A stretch of 64,000 nt of DNA from Xanthoparmelia taractica (GCA_033085395.1 JANQBS010000043.1:124001-188000), one strand, 5' to 3'; counted from the first letter of the stretch, positions 11,736-22,949 are shown. Notes: generated by a model from the sequence alone, not told the origin. Translations and numbers: made by a program.

Positions 11736-13121
11736 TCAGCTCGATCTCGCCATCCTAACAGTTCCACCTCTCGAAAACACCGTCCCCGCTGCCCTCCTCT
11801 CGGCAGCCAGTGGTAACGAAGCGGCTGCCGGCTCAGGCTCCAGTACACCCTCGACGCGGTCGTCAAAGACACCCTCCGCGCGATCGTTGGAAGTGTAGCT
11901 AGGAGGTCGATGTCCTGTCCCAGCAAAGATCATCTCTCTCGCTTCTTGCTGCACATCGTGATCGTGTTCGACTGCTTGCCAGTGGATGAGGTTGGGATCG
12001 GCGCGCTACGGTAAGACAAGTCAGCAAGAATAGCGTCAAGTCAACCAGTCGGTCAATGGGGACTCAGGGTAGACATACCACACTACTCCTCCATAAGCCA
12101 TAAGCCGGCGGTGGCGGTGGCAACGCATCGTCCATATCGTCCACATCTTCCTCAACCCTGCGATGATCGTTATGCAAACCCAACTCTTCATCTCTGGCGA
12201 GCACGACCGGAATTGGTTGTCTGGGCTGCGCGAATCCCGCTTCTTGGTTGGCATGAAACGGTGACGGACATTTACGAGCGCAGCGGGTTCGCGGTTCGAA
12301 GGCCAGCATGCAGAGGCGGATCAGGTAGTGGCAAAATAACATGGTAATCAGCAGGATGAAGAAGATGAAGACGCCATGGAAGGTGGCGCCGTGCAAGGAT
12401 TCGGATATCGCGAGGGCGAGGTCTGGAGGTCATTAGTAGATATTGCCCATGTAGGTGGCAGGTACTGGGACCATGATGGTAGGAACTTACAGGTTGTCAG
12501 AAGAATGGTCAATAAGCTTCCGAAGAAGAGACAACCGATCACCTTCTGCCGCATCTTAACATCCTTGATCTGTGGAAAGCAAAGCCGCTCGTTCTTCGCA
12601 GGCGATCGCTTTGACCTCTGCTGATGTCGCCTCTTGCTGGAATGCTCACGAGGCGCAGAGCCCAATTCTGCGCGCAGCCTTTTCAGATAGGCATCATGTC
12701 TTGGGTCAGAGCCATATGTGAGTTGCCTTGGGCCATAGGTTGGCGAGTGTACTGGGTCTATCAACCCGCGAGTTGAAGCAAACGATCTTATGCCAGGCGC
12801 TTGGTGTTGGTGTCCTGGCTCGGCTGCGGCGAAACAATAGGTACTCGTGTGCGAGATCTTTGGCTTCCTGGTATGAATGGCAGGTCTCTTACCGTCATTG
12901 CTCCGGACTGAAGAGCCATGAAACCATCCAGAAAGCCGGGAGCCTCGGGGAATGCGCTGACTGGCAAGGAATCGATCCATCCTTGGAAGCTGGCCTGGGA
13001 CAAGAGAAGGTGTTGCGGGAGAACAGTTCTTTAAGATGGCATCGCGGCGTTCAGGCTCGGAGAAGGCCTCTGTATTTGGACTTGAGCGCACATTGATCGA
13101 AGTCACGACTTTGATCCGCAT
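11736..13121 (-). CDS. Fungal membrane protein with two or three transmembrane segments, function unknown
   Basis: Three exons (13121..12491, 12422..12079, 12005..11736) give 1,245 nt or 414 aa. The N-terminal 190 residues are basic and Ser/Pro-rich with no domain. A hydrophobic segment, VIGCLFFGSLLTILLTTYLA, is completed across intron 1, and a second follows (GVFIFFILLITMLFCHYLIR). The C-terminal tail is cytosolic-looking, with a poly-Pro motif (ALPPPPPAYGLW) and acidic stretches. Introns have GTAAGT and GTATGT donors and a CTAAT branch. A further 69-nt stretch, 12892..12824, begins GTAAGA and ends CCGCAG within the N-terminal frame. It is a multiple of three, so it may be a retained or optional intron. 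I know of similar uncharacterised proteins in filamentous ascomycetes but can give no function. It converges with the U5-40K gene. Confidence 0.75.
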
Positions 13122-16100
13122 GATATAGACCTCCCCGCTCCCTTGTTGATTCTCAAAGCCCGTGAAGATTCAAAGACGCGTCTCTGTTGACGTGACTTGT
13201 CTTTTTAGTATAGACATTAAATACAGCCTTATCGCAACCCGGCGATCTGGACACGTACGTTCTCGTCCAACGAGATGCGCTACAGTGTCGCTTGCTGATC
13301 AGGGTGAAACGAGCCTCAATCGGGTATTCAGTGACTGGATGCTGTAGGTTTGCAAGCAAAAGGATGTGAGACTAAAATGACTGGCCAGCCAGCGAACAAT
13401 TTACCCAGTGGGTGAAACGCTGTTCCAGCAGCGAAGTATGAGGTGAAGAAATGTGTTATGGAAGAGCGTAAGAGAAAAGGAAATAATAGGATAACGAGAG
13501 GTATATAGCAATCAAGCTGCAAAGGCAAAGGGGTAGACGTCGCTTTGCGAAGCAAGAATTGTCGCGGAAAGGGATTTCTCTTCTTCCATCATTTGCTACA
13601 GAAAGAGCTCAACAGTACTACTCCATACATACGGCCGCAAGCTCGGAGTCGGCGAAGAAGACTGATACGTTACTGACATGACTTGCGCCTCTTGCACAAA
13701 ATTGGTTGTAACGATTCTCGACGTTTGAGCTGTCCATTCTAGGTATAAGCGCTATATGAAACGTCGCTTCGTAGCCAATCGCAACACAAGGCTGATGAAT
13801 GAAACGCGTCTGAAGCCAGGAGAATGAAGCTCCTTGCCTCAGCTCCAGTCAACGTCGCCAACAATGCGAGGCCAATCATTCCTTCCTAATCCACATCGGC
13901 CGAGGTTCGCTTCTAGTAATATGGCGATCATATTGTGCCTTTAGCATACAATCGACGTTAACGACATTGTCTCTTTTGCACGGCATATGATGGATGTGTT
14001 GACAATATCCGATAGGGATGTCCGCATGTTTCATGCCGGCATAAAACTTTTTTTTCTTTGGCAAACTCCGCCGGCCGCGTTCAAGGTCAAGGTTTGGCTA
14101 TAGTTGTTGCAAGATCGGAGGAAGATGACGCAGATGAGATGGGAGATTGTATCTGGAACTGCCTCTTTATTCTTGTGGACATACTAACGAGACCGATGGA
14201 GGAAGAAAAAAGGCCGAAAGTGATGGATGTTCAGATTTAAGTAGCAACGTCAAACAACGATTGAAGGCGAATGTAGATGGAGGACAAATTTCTGGTGTTG
14301 AACGAGGCCTGCCAGCCATCTATCATGATGGTAAGAAGCTGAGCATGGCATGTACACGTGTCGAAGTTGGTGGTTCAACCAGCTCCTTCCAACAAACTCA
14401 GAAAGTTGTCCATGAAGCCACGGCGCTACATGTTGCGGCATGCCTGACCACATCCTCAGGCTCCTGTTTATGCATCTTGCTCTTTGTATAGACGCATAGG
14501 CTTATTTAATCAAACAATTGTAGGATTCTGACATATTGCTATGACTCTTCGTTATGTACAAGGCTTAATCATCAAAGATCTTGGGCATCAAAATCTGCAA
14601 TCATGGCCCTTCACTTCTACATCTTTTCGCCTCATTCTATCAGGAATTATCTGAAGAATTTGCACCGTTCTGCCCTTGAATTGAATCTCATATTCAGTGA
14701 CGCTGGTATTGAAATCCTTCATATCCCATGCCTGATCTCTATTCCATCGAAAGCGCCTTTCATTTGTCCAGCGAGGATACATCTATGGTTCCCGGTGACA
14801 ATCCTCCTTCCACTGCCGCGAGCCAGCTTCGCATTGCTCCTAAAGAGCATGGAGATAGCGTCAAGGGACCAGCTGAGTCTGTTTCAATTGCGCATGAAGA
14901 AAGATCAGGCTCGACAATCTTGTGCTTGGATGATGTACACTCCAGAAGAGCGAATTGTCGCTGAGCAGGTTTGAATGGATTTTCACCCTGCGTTGGATTC
15001 TTAGGTACTCAGATTCCCACAAACCACGAGGCATAGGATAATGGAAATCGGCAGCAGACGTTCGCTTGAGACAATAGTCTTCATTATATGATCCACAAGA
15101 TAGACGTCTGGTGCGTTTGAAGTATCGAGACAGTCCTAGGCGTTGTGAGTGATCGAAAAATCCCATATCCGAAACCAACACTCATATACTTGAGACACGC
15201 CCTGATACACTCAACCAACACGTCAAGGGGGTTGCGAAAGTGGGAATCAGGAGTGTTAGTGTTCGAGGCCCTCTAGCGACTTCCTTTCCTATCATTCCAG
15301 GCCCATGTCCACCAAAGTGGGAGTGCTGTAGGATCCTCAGCTTTCACTATCCACAGCCAACTTGAACAATAGTCGACCTTCAAGCTCTTCAACCACATTG
15401 TTGATCTAGCAGACCCATCATAGGCAAAATCTAAATCACTGGAACTGAGTAAATGTAGGTCTTTCTTAAGAGGAGAGTAGGATTAGATGTGCTAACTTTT
15501 CGCGATCATGGTTCACGTAAAACTTTGCTTCGATCATCCTAAATGGCACTTTGAAACTATGATAAATTATAAGACAAAAAAGAAAGACAATCATGAACCG
15601 CCCAGACCTGGGAGGCAAGTCTCGCTTTATCCAGCGTCAAGTCGTATGCCAAATGCATGTTGAAACGATCTAAACACCCATCGCCGAATAGCATGGCAAG
15701 AAGACAGTAGAGAAATCGACGATATACTGAGCAATTGAGGCTCGTAACAGCATCCAAAAGGATGCCGTAGAAAGAAATGAGCAGCAAATTCCGCTCCATG
15801 TTATGGATCACTACCGCAACTTATATGCAAAGTCAGGCAGTTCTTCTCATATTGAGTTGACCTCTGATCGACAGCATTTCAGTCATATCTTTGGCAGGCC
15901 CTGAAGTAGGAGCTTCTGTCCCCAAACTGATACCACGCAGGGTTCATTAACTCAGTCTTGCAGGTCAGACATTGAGATATCGATGTTTTTATACTGCCGC
16001 TCCTTGGATACTCAAGGTGTGAGATGTTGGGAATTTAAAATATGTGTATCGGAGCCAAGGCATACCGGATATCTAGTACTTTAACCTGCAAGCAACGAGA

Positions 16101-16336
16101 TAAGATGATAGTGGTGCCGCCTGTCAGGGGTAAATGCAGCTATCTTAAAGATGTTCGCGTATCTTGGAAGATCGGCGCTAGCCGATGTCAGAACGTCATA
16201 AAATTATGGCGGTGCGTTGATCGCATGAGAAGCACTCTTCAACCCAGAAATTCTTTCTTCCTTTCCTTTTTTCTTTCTTTCTTTCTACTTCACTTTCACT
16301 ACCATTCTGGTTGTTGGAAAATAACCGCAAAGCTGT
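13122..16336. other. Gene-poor stretch of about 3.2 kb
   Basis: No frame here has a recognisable domain or a coherent exon series. Short open frames at 13328-13555, 14147-14491 and 14588-15181 look random or decayed. No tRNA-like B box or repeat was seen. The right end, before the photolyase, becomes pyrimidine-rich. Confidence 0.5.
16255..16292 (+). promoter_or_regulatory. Pyrimidine-rich tract upstream of the photolyase start
   Basis: A CT-dominated run of TTTCTTTC-like units ends about 45 bp before the first photolyase ATG. CT-rich blocks near transcription start sites are common in filamentous fungi; the role here is inferred. Confidence 0.4.
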
Positions 16337-18226
16337 ATGAATCCACGCCATTTATCAGCCACTGCGCGACTCACAAAAACCATAGCCCTGCCCTTCAACC
16401 ATTCATGCGAATCGCTTTCGAACTTTCAATATCTACGATTCTCCAAGGCTCCAGCCACGTTCAGGATGGCCTCCCGGAAGCTATTTCTTAATGGCACCAA
16501 GCGCAAAGCAAATGGCCTTATTGACAGTCCCAGCAAGAAGGCGAAAAGCGACGTTCCAGTCAACAAAGACTCGCTACTAGAAGAATACGGCATCGTTGAC
16601 CGCCAATTCTATCCACCAGAAATGAAAAATGAACGATGCAAACAGTATATCACGAATCAAATCGAACGTCCCATCGAAACCCTCGAAAAGGCCCAGAAAG
16701 AAACTCAATCCGAGCGGGATAAGACCCAAGTGAAAGACGCCGTAGTGCATTGGTTCAAATGCGATTTACGCATCACGGATAACAAGGCCTTGCATCTGGC
16801 GTCGGAGAAGGCGAAGAGCAGGGGTGTTCCACTGATCTGCATACACATTCTATCACCGCAAGACTACAAGGCGCATATGACCAGCGCTGTGCGTGTCGAC
16901 TTTGTCCTTAGGACTCTGGAGGTTCTCAAGGATGATCTAGCACGATTGGACATACCAATTTATGTCGAGACGGTGAAAAAGCGCAAGGCGATCCCAAATC
17001 GCATCTTCGAATTGTGCGATAAATGGGGCGCAAGCCATCTCTACACAAATATTGAATACGAAGTGGACGAGCTACGACGGGAAGCATTGATGACCAGGAC
17101 CGGGGTGGAAAAAGGCGTTGCAGTATATGCAGTCCCAGATCTTTGCGTAGTCGCTCCTGGTGAGATCTCGAGCGGCACGGGAAACCAGTACTCGGTGTAC
17201 AGTCCATGGTATCGTGCCTGGATTGCGTATCTGCACACACGTCCTCATCAGCTCGACCTCTTCGATCCTCCAGAGAAGAACCCCGAGGACGCTCGAAGGA
17301 TTTTCAAGGACCAGTTTGGATGCGAGATACCAGAGGCGCCAGAGAACAAAAGGCTCACTGGGGAAGAGATGAAACGCTTTCGAAGCATGTGGCCGCCTGG
17401 TGAGCATGAGGCACGAGAGCGGTTGGGCAAATTCCTCTCGGAGAAAGTTCAAAACTACGCAGACGCGAGAAATAAGCCTGCTGGCAACAGCACCGCAGTC
17501 GTCAGTGTTCACTTATCTTCTGGGACGCTCAGTGCAAGGACCGCGATAGCAGCTGCAAGGGATGCCAATAGCACGAAGAAACTCGATGGAGGTGAAAAGG
17601 GTATCATTGGCTGGATTTCAGAAGTGGCTTGGAGAGATTTCTATAAGCATGTCCTGGCCCACTGGCCGTATATCTGCATGAATAAGCCTTTTAAGCCCGA
17701 GTATACCAACATCGAATGGGAATATAACGAGGAGCTTTTCCAGAAGTGGTGCACGGGAATGACAGGCTACCCTTTCATCGACGCCGCCATGCGCCAATTG
17801 AACTATACCGGCTACATGCATAATCGTGCCCGTATGGCCATTGCATCTTTCCTCGCAAAAGACCTGCAGATTGACTGGCGCATGGGCGAGCGATACTTCA
17901 TGGAACATCTGATCGACGGTGACTTCGCTTCAAACAACGGTGGGTGGGGGTTCAGTGCTTCGACTGGGGTAGATCCGCAGCCATATTTCAGGATCTTCAA
18001 TCCTCTGTTGCAAAGTGAGAAGTTTGATCCTGATGGAACTTATATTCGTAAATGGGTCAAGGAGTTGGAGGATGTAGAAGGAAAGGCGATACATGACCCG
18101 TATGGAAGAAAGCAAGCGAAGACAGCGGAGAAAGCAGGTTATCCCAAGATGTGCGTGGATCATAAGGAGAGTAGGGAGAGGTGTTTGAGGAGGTATAAGG
18201 AGGGGTTAGGGAGGGACACGGCTTGA
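16337..18226 (+). CDS. phr1: Class I CPD DNA photolyase
   Basis: Single exon, 629 aa from the first ATG or 586 aa from the second (16466). It repairs cyclobutane pyrimidine dimers using blue light and FADH-. An N-terminal photolyase Rossmann domain starts at about residue 135 (VVHWFKCDLRITDNKAL). The FAD-binding domain carries TGYPFIDAAMRQLNYTGYMH at about residues 475-495 and MGERYFMEHLIDGDFASNNG, then STGVDPQPYFRIFNP. The Asn in SNNGGW and overall similarity favour CPD photolyase over cryptochrome or 6-4 photolyase. Residues 1-43 are rich in Arg, Ser, Thr and Leu with almost no acidic residues, like a mitochondrial presequence, while KRKANGLIDSPSKKAK just after the second ATG looks like a nuclear signal. 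Dual targeting from two starts is an inference, consistent with yeast Phr1 acting in both compartments. Confidence 0.95.
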   Translation: MNPRHLSATARLTKTIALPFNHSCESLSNFQYLRFSKAPATFRMASRKLFLNGTKRKANGLIDSPSKKAKSDVPVNKDSLLEEYGIVDRQFYPPEMKNERCKQYITNQIERPIETLEKAQKETQSERDKTQVKDAVVHWFKCDLRITDNKALHLASEKAKSRGVPLICIHILSPQDYKAHMTSAVRVDFVLRTLEVLKDDLARLDIPIYVETVKKRKAIPNRIFELCDKWGASHLYTNIEYEVDELRREALMTRTGVEKGVAVYAVPDLCVVAPGEISSGTGNQYSVYSPWYRAWIAYLHTRPHQLDLFDPPEKNPEDARRIFKDQFGCEIPEAPENKRLTGEEMKRFRSMWPPGEHEARERLGKFLSEKVQNYADARNKPAGNSTAVVSVHLSSGTLSARTAIAAARDANSTKKLDGGEKGIIGWISEVAWRDFYKHVLAHWPYICMNKPFKPEYTNIEWEYNEELFQKWCTGMTGYPFIDAAMRQLNYTGYMHNRARMAIASFLAKDLQIDWRMGERYFMEHLIDGDFASNNGGWGFSASTGVDPQPYFRIFNPLLQSEKFDPDGTYIRKWVKELEDVEGKAIHDPYGRKQAKTAEKAGYPKMCVDHKESRERCLRRYKEGLGRDTA

Positions 18227-18908
18227 CGGACAGTGAGAATACTGTGACCCACACACTGCTTTATATACCACTGTGCAAGTATAAGACCTGATACCACTTT
18301 GTAATATAATGTTCTCTCATCGTCGTAGAAAGGCCCACATTGAACTTTTACGTCCTTAAGCATCAATAAATTTGTATAAACTAGACGCAATAGCATGGAA
18401 TGTCCCGCCCGTATCTGTGATAGAACCGGTGACCTTGAAGGTTCTATCTCTTCATAGGCGAGCTTGCGTTGCAAATGTCATCTCCGGCCTTTACAACTCT
18501 TCCCTTGACTCATGGGGAGAATGAGAAAGGAGAATAAAGGAGACGATCCCACGGGGTGGGTTCGTGCTACCTGCGGTGGATGGCCAGTCTAGGGTGGGAG
18601 GAAAAGTACTTCGGGGAGAGTCAAGGAGGGAACGGCGTTGGGAAGCAGGGTATGAGGGGTAAAAAGGATGAAGGAGTCGTTGATGCCATGTTCATTGATG
18701 CTGAATATTTCGATTGGCATTTTCGCCGTCCGAAGCTTGCTGTTCCATGCTTTGTCTACCTTCCCCTACTCACAGCATAATGAACCATTCATACCCTATC
18801 ATCACCCTATCAAACCATCAGCCAATAAATCCTTTCCCTCCACCCCTCCACTCCCTCAAACTCATACTCACACACACACACACATTTCCCCCTTCCGAAA
18901 ACACCCTC
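18227..18908. other. Convergent intergenic region, phr1 / rps21
   Basis: About 0.7 kb of 3' flanks of two convergent genes. It holds a short (CA)n tract near 18867-18887 and otherwise no feature I can support. Confidence 0.55.
18867..18887. repeat. (CA)n microsatellite
   Basis: About ten CA units in the 3' flank of the S21 gene. Confidence 0.85.
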
Positions 18909-19287
18909 CTACCGCTGCGAACTCCCACTCCACACATTCTTCACCAGCCCGTCCCGCTGCGCCAACCGATTCAAACTGTCGTCGCCCTCGCCCATGGCCC
19001 TCACGAACCCGCACAGCGCGTAGACTTGGTTCTCCCCCGTGTAGCGGCCGTTCTCGTCGACCTTGCCGACGGAGATTTGCACCGAGGCGTGGTCTTTGGC
19101 TTTTATGATGCGGTTGGTCGCGGAGCATTTGCGGGGGACGTAGCTGGTTTGGGGAATTTGGTTAGCTGGGGTGGTTATTATGGGGATGGATGTTGGGGAT
19201 ATGGGAAAGGAAAGGGTCAGGAGGAGGGAGCAGGTGGTGGACAGGGTAAACGTACAGGTCGACGAGCTCGCCTTTGTCGTTTTCCAT
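18909..19287 (-). CDS. rps21: 40S ribosomal protein S21 (eS21)
   Basis: Two exons (19287..19256 and 19143..18909) with a 112-nt intron (GTACGT...ACCAG) give 267 nt or 88 aa. The protein begins MENDKGELVDL and continues YVPRKCSATNRIIKAKDHAS, VDENGRYTGENQVYALCGF and RAMGEGDDSLNRLAQRDGL. This is essentially the canonical eS21 sequence. S21 is a component of the small ribosomal subunit and contributes to 18S rRNA maturation. The relatively long intron immediately after the start is common in fungal ribosomal protein genes. Confidence 0.97.
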
Positions 19288-19543
19288 GATTGTTGTGGAG
19301 TTGCGGATCGGGGGAGAGGATATTCTGTGATTGCGAATGGATTGATCGAGGGGTGCATTGGAGGAAAGATTTGGTGCGTGGTCTCGCTTAGCGTCTGGGC
19401 GGCTTGTTCAGCCTTATGGGCATAGAAAAGGCGATTCCTCCCCCTCCCGTTCTCTTGAATGGTGGTATCATCCAGGGGAAATACAGAGGTTCATAATCAT
19501 ACCTTACATTAGACCCTATCTACATTTGATAAAGTCCATGGCA

Positions 19544-20404
19544 CTATCCGCCAACACAGTTCCTCCAGCTTTGTGCTGCAGCCGCACCAAAACTCCTCAG
19601 TCTATGCTTTCCTTCACCGCATTGAGCCAACCACCGCTTCTCGTATGGCGAAGTACCCTTGCCCAAGTATCTCTTCACCAAGATATGGCATTTCCTTCCC
19701 TCCTTATAGATTTCGAATGTCGTGTGGCATCTCTTACATCCCTCGGTTCTGCGGCTGCGATGCAATGCCTCATAGGCTTCCACAGGGTCCCCCGCCGGCC
19801 CACTTGGTTTGCAGAGTCTATACAGCTTTTTGGCGATCCATAAATCACCCATCGTCGTGTGCTGGCAGAGGTCTATGTTCAATGCGTCCAGGAGCCTCTG
19901 GAGATCAGAAACGGTACCCGCAAGATCCATGTGGTCCTCGAAACTCATTGTCCAGTGTACGCATAGCACGAGCCCTTCATAACTTCCTTCATAGCCCTGC
20001 TGGTATTTGTAAAAACCGTTTGCTTTGAGGGAGCTGAAATTCTTTGGATATGGCTTGCACAGGTGAGTTTCCGCCACAGATGACGCATGGTAGGGACCAG
20101 GGGCTTTGGTAAAAGCACCAACGTTGTCTCCGCTGTACTTGAAATACGGCAGGTGGACGATTCGCTTCATTCGCTCATAGGATAGTGTTTCGTGAGGGCA
20201 GATCTGGACGAAGCTGGTCTTGATATCATATGTGGTACGGTTCTTAGTGTCGGCACCCGATACCTTGTTATAGGTACCAGTATCTGAGCCCTCAGTCACA
20301 ACTGTCTGCGAACTTCTGGGGCTTTGAGTTGGGGAAAGAAGCTTCTCATAGTCTGTGCGCTGTGGCGATTTTTCGAACAACCTTCTGAGCAATGCTGGGG
20401 CCAT
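19544..20404 (-). CDS. Uncharacterised Cys/His-rich fungal protein (paralogue 1)
   Basis: Single frame of 286 aa on the minus strand, starting MAPALLRRLFEKSPQ. It shares a clear backbone with the next gene at 20750-21526. Both have an N-terminal short hydrophobic/basic segment, then QICPHETLSYERMKRIV (matching RLCPHETLSFKRAQRIL). Both also have a LCVHWTMSFEDH-type block (matching LNIRWQLSFEAH), then DLCQHTTMGD (FLCPHKKMSD), a CKRC/CDQC pair, and near the end EKRWLAQC (DKQWLAQC). The conserved Cys and His suggest zinc binding, which is inference. Such proteins occur as multigene families in filamentous ascomycetes but I know no function. This copy has a C-terminal extension beyond WLAQC of about 20 residues. 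Confidence 0.7.
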   Translation of the reverse strand: MAPALLRRLFEKSPQRTDYEKLLSPTQSPRSSQTVVTEGSDTGTYNKVSGADTKNRTTYDIKTSFVQICPHETLSYERMKRIVHLPYFKYSGDNVGAFTKAPGPYHASSVAETHLCKPYPKNFSSLKANGFYKYQQGYEGSYEGLVLCVHWTMSFEDHMDLAGTVSDLQRLLDALNIDLCQHTTMGDLWIAKKLYRLCKPSGPAGDPVEAYEALHRSRRTEGCKRCHTTFEIYKEGRKCHILVKRYLGKGTSPYEKRWLAQCGEGKHRLRSFGAAAAQSWRNCVGG

Positions 20405-20749
20405 TTTTGTGACTGAAGGCAGACTTTTTCGTTAGGAGGGTTTGCTCCAACGTTGCAATGAATGGTAGGCAATGATGTTTTTCTATTTCCTCGAAAATGC
20501 AATTTAAAAATCGAATATTATTATTTCTCTCAATCATTCTTGGCAAGTATTGCTCCTTGGCGTCACCCCCTGACTCCCGTCTTCATGAACAGAGTCATAG
20601 GCATCCGAATCATTCGCCCTTTGCTAAAATGTCATTGCTTGGTCTTGTACACATACAGTATCCAGTCATAGACTATATTTTGGAGTCTTTGCGTCCACCT
20701 GAAAGAGTTTCACATCCGTCCCTTCTTCCAGCGCAATCTGACGAGTCTC
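20405..20749. other. Intergenic between the two paralogues
   Basis: About 345 bp, AT-rich; likely promoter of paralogue 1 and terminator of paralogue 2. Nothing else seen. Confidence 0.55.
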
Positions 20750-21526
20750 CTAGTCGCTACATTGAGCGAGCCACTGCTTATCATCGGGCGATTCAATCGT
20801 GCCCAGGGGTCTAAACGTCTCTACCCGACATTTCTTGTCATCCCTTCCCGATACCCAGAAATCACTCCCGCATTGATCGCAACCTTTGATTTTCATAGAC
20901 GCAATTTCGAACTTCTCGACCGGATCTGTCGGTGGCTCTAAGGAGTAGAAAGTTTTGAAGGATATCTCCTCGTCGCTCATCTTTTTATGCGGACACAAAA
21001 AGATGTCGCAAGAGTCCAAGAATTGCTGGAGGCATTCGACCGATTTCAGAAGCTCTGGGTGGGCCTCGAAGCTCAGCTGCCAACGGATGTTCAAGATAAG
21101 ACCCTTTTCGAAGCCATAGTCACTGGTTGCCTGAAGGACATCATAGCCGTTGGGATCCTGTTTGCAGAGTCGCGGATGTTTGCGACGCCCAAACTCCCCC
21201 CCTGATAGCTCGCTATGATTGAGTTGCGGACCTGATGTGAAGGCATCCATGGTTGGGTAGAGGTCTCCTTGGCCATATAAGGACAGGATCCGCTGCGCAC
21301 GCTTAAAGGACAGAGTCTCGTGAGGGCATAGTCGTACATAGTTATCTGCCGATGGAATGGTTGCGGGTCTCCTCTCCTCCATTTCTTCACTTGGAGCACG
21401 TTCGGAAGGCGCACGTGGCCCTTCAGGTAAAATGGTCCATGAGCTTCGATTGCTCTTGCCCGAAGTTGAGGCCCTCTTGTTTTGCCCTGGCCGTGAGAAG
21501 AGCGCGATTATTTTTTTGAGTGCCAT
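20750..21526 (-). CDS. Uncharacterised Cys/His-rich fungal protein (paralogue 2)
   Basis: Single frame of 258 aa, minus strand, starting MALKKIIALFSRPGQ. It has the same domain order as its neighbour: YVRLCPHETLSFKRAQRIL at about residues 63-82, a variable segment, LILNIRWQLSFEAHPELL, FLCPHKKMSDEEISF, CDQCGSDFWV and a terminal PDDKQWLAQC. Identity is concentrated in these blocks while linkers diverge, which points to an old duplication. Tandem arrangement in the same orientation supports local duplication. The Cys/His pattern may coordinate a metal. No function is known to me. Confidence 0.7.
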   Translation of the reverse strand: MALKKIIALFSRPGQNKRASTSGKSNRSSWTILPEGPRAPSERAPSEEMEERRPATIPSADNYVRLCPHETLSFKRAQRILSLYGQGDLYPTMDAFTSGPQLNHSELSGGEFGRRKHPRLCKQDPNGYDVLQATSDYGFEKGLILNIRWQLSFEAHPELLKSVECLQQFLDSCDIFLCPHKKMSDEEISFKTFYSLEPPTDPVEKFEIASMKIKGCDQCGSDFWVSGRDDKKCRVETFRPLGTIESPDDKQWLAQCSD

Positions 21527-22949
21527 GATAGCTGTGACAGCTGCTGGAAAGATTTCTCGGACCCAAAGAGCAAAGGAGGTCGTGGGCTTTCATAATGGTG
21601 AGTTAGTTTATCGCCTCTTATTCTCTCAACATCCCTTGGCAACATGGCAATCTTTCGTCTTGCATCACTGACCCTGCTCGAAGGATACAACTTCCAGCTA
21701 CTATTTTCAAGCGCGTAAAGCCTTCGGTCCCCAATACAGGACATTGAGCAAGCCGCTCGGGAGCCTCCGCCCCTTACCCAAGAACCTTATGGCAATGATA
21801 ATACGCCGGCAACTCATCTTGGTCCACAGCCTCAAATACCCTCTGACATTATGAGTACCTTTCCATGTGTACGAAAGGATCCTGGGCTAGCCACTCGTCT
21901 ATAGAATCTATTGAATCTAATCCTGAGTGCATCATAGCATAATCATCTGAGGCGTCAATGCTCTCATGAGGGCGAAGTCAGATCTTAAGCTTATCTGAAT
22001 GGATGAAGCAAATACTCTTTGCGCTTGATGTCTCATGATTGGACTCGTGGTCATTGTCGACATCAAAGGCAACAATCCCTGACAGCTTTTCTTGGGAAAG
22101 CGGTTTTGATGAGCATGTCAGACGTTGCAGGATGCGAAGAATCTCGGGCTTGATAGATTGGTTGAGGAGAGCGAAGCTCTTCTGATGACGGGATGGATAG
22201 ATGTTTTGATTTTGAAGACCAATATAAGCGGATCACCCCGGCTAGATATCGCATGATCAGGGTTGATATTTGCTGGTAAAAATGAAAGCGGAATCGGTCA
22301 TGTAAAGTTGAAGGATTGATACCGATTCCAGTCGTCGTTCAAACCGAGCCTCTGGCCACTCAAATGTCGTCCCGTTATCTAGCAACGTATGCTTACCCCG
22401 CCGTACTATAAGTAGATGTGTACCCCTTGTTCTTGTTTGATCCTGTTTTACTTGTTTGGAAAGGGGGTGGGACGATCAATGCAATGCAATGCACGCGTGA
22501 TGCTTGCCAACGGCCGACACGCACATCAACTACCCTAATGTCTGACATGCATCGGATTTTGCAATGGAAGCCTAATTATCTCCAACCACCAAAGCAGGGC
22601 AAACGGAATCCGCCAAAAGTGCTCTTGATGTCGTGGACGAAATGCTCTTTGCGAACTCCGGCATTGATAAGCATAGCCACGCGTGTCTTAGCTGCATATC
22701 AGTATCAATGCCCTGTCACAAGGCAAAGGTCATGGTGCCTCACAAAGCCCAATGGTAGCTGGCCCAAGTGCGTAGCCTGGTGACTGGGAGTTTCAGCTTC
22801 CTGCCCCCACCGGATTCCGCAGGATTCTTCTTACTCACTCTCCAATTCCCTCAGATAAGGCACTCGCCTGGAATCATTCGGCCGTTGAGGGTTTCACCTG
22901 ACAGTATGAACTGAATGCTTGCAACCTCATTAAAATTATCAATAGAGCC
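21527..22949. other. Intergenic, 1.4 kb, no supported gene
   Basis: No coherent coding frame. A short minus-strand stretch near 21880-21990 encodes LRPHES...DEWLAQD, faintly recalling the CPHET...WLAQC ends of the neighbouring paralogues, but the match is too short to call a decayed third copy. Confidence 0.5.

Noticed and set aside
12285..12305. GCGGTTCGAA resembling a tRNA B box
   Set aside because: Lies inside a coding exon and lacks an A box and cloverleaf pairing.
13328..13555. 75-codon hydrophobic frame on the minus strand
   Set aside because: Hydrophobicity follows from T-rich DNA; no start context, no homology recognised.
14588..15181. Minus-strand frames that read like protein fragments
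   Set aside because: Interrupted by stops, no consistent splice sites, no family recognised; noted only as a possible relic.
21880..21990. Possible decayed third copy of the CPHET/WLAQC family
   Set aside because: Only LRPHES and DEWLAQD resemble the family and they lie far closer together than in the paralogues; could be chance.
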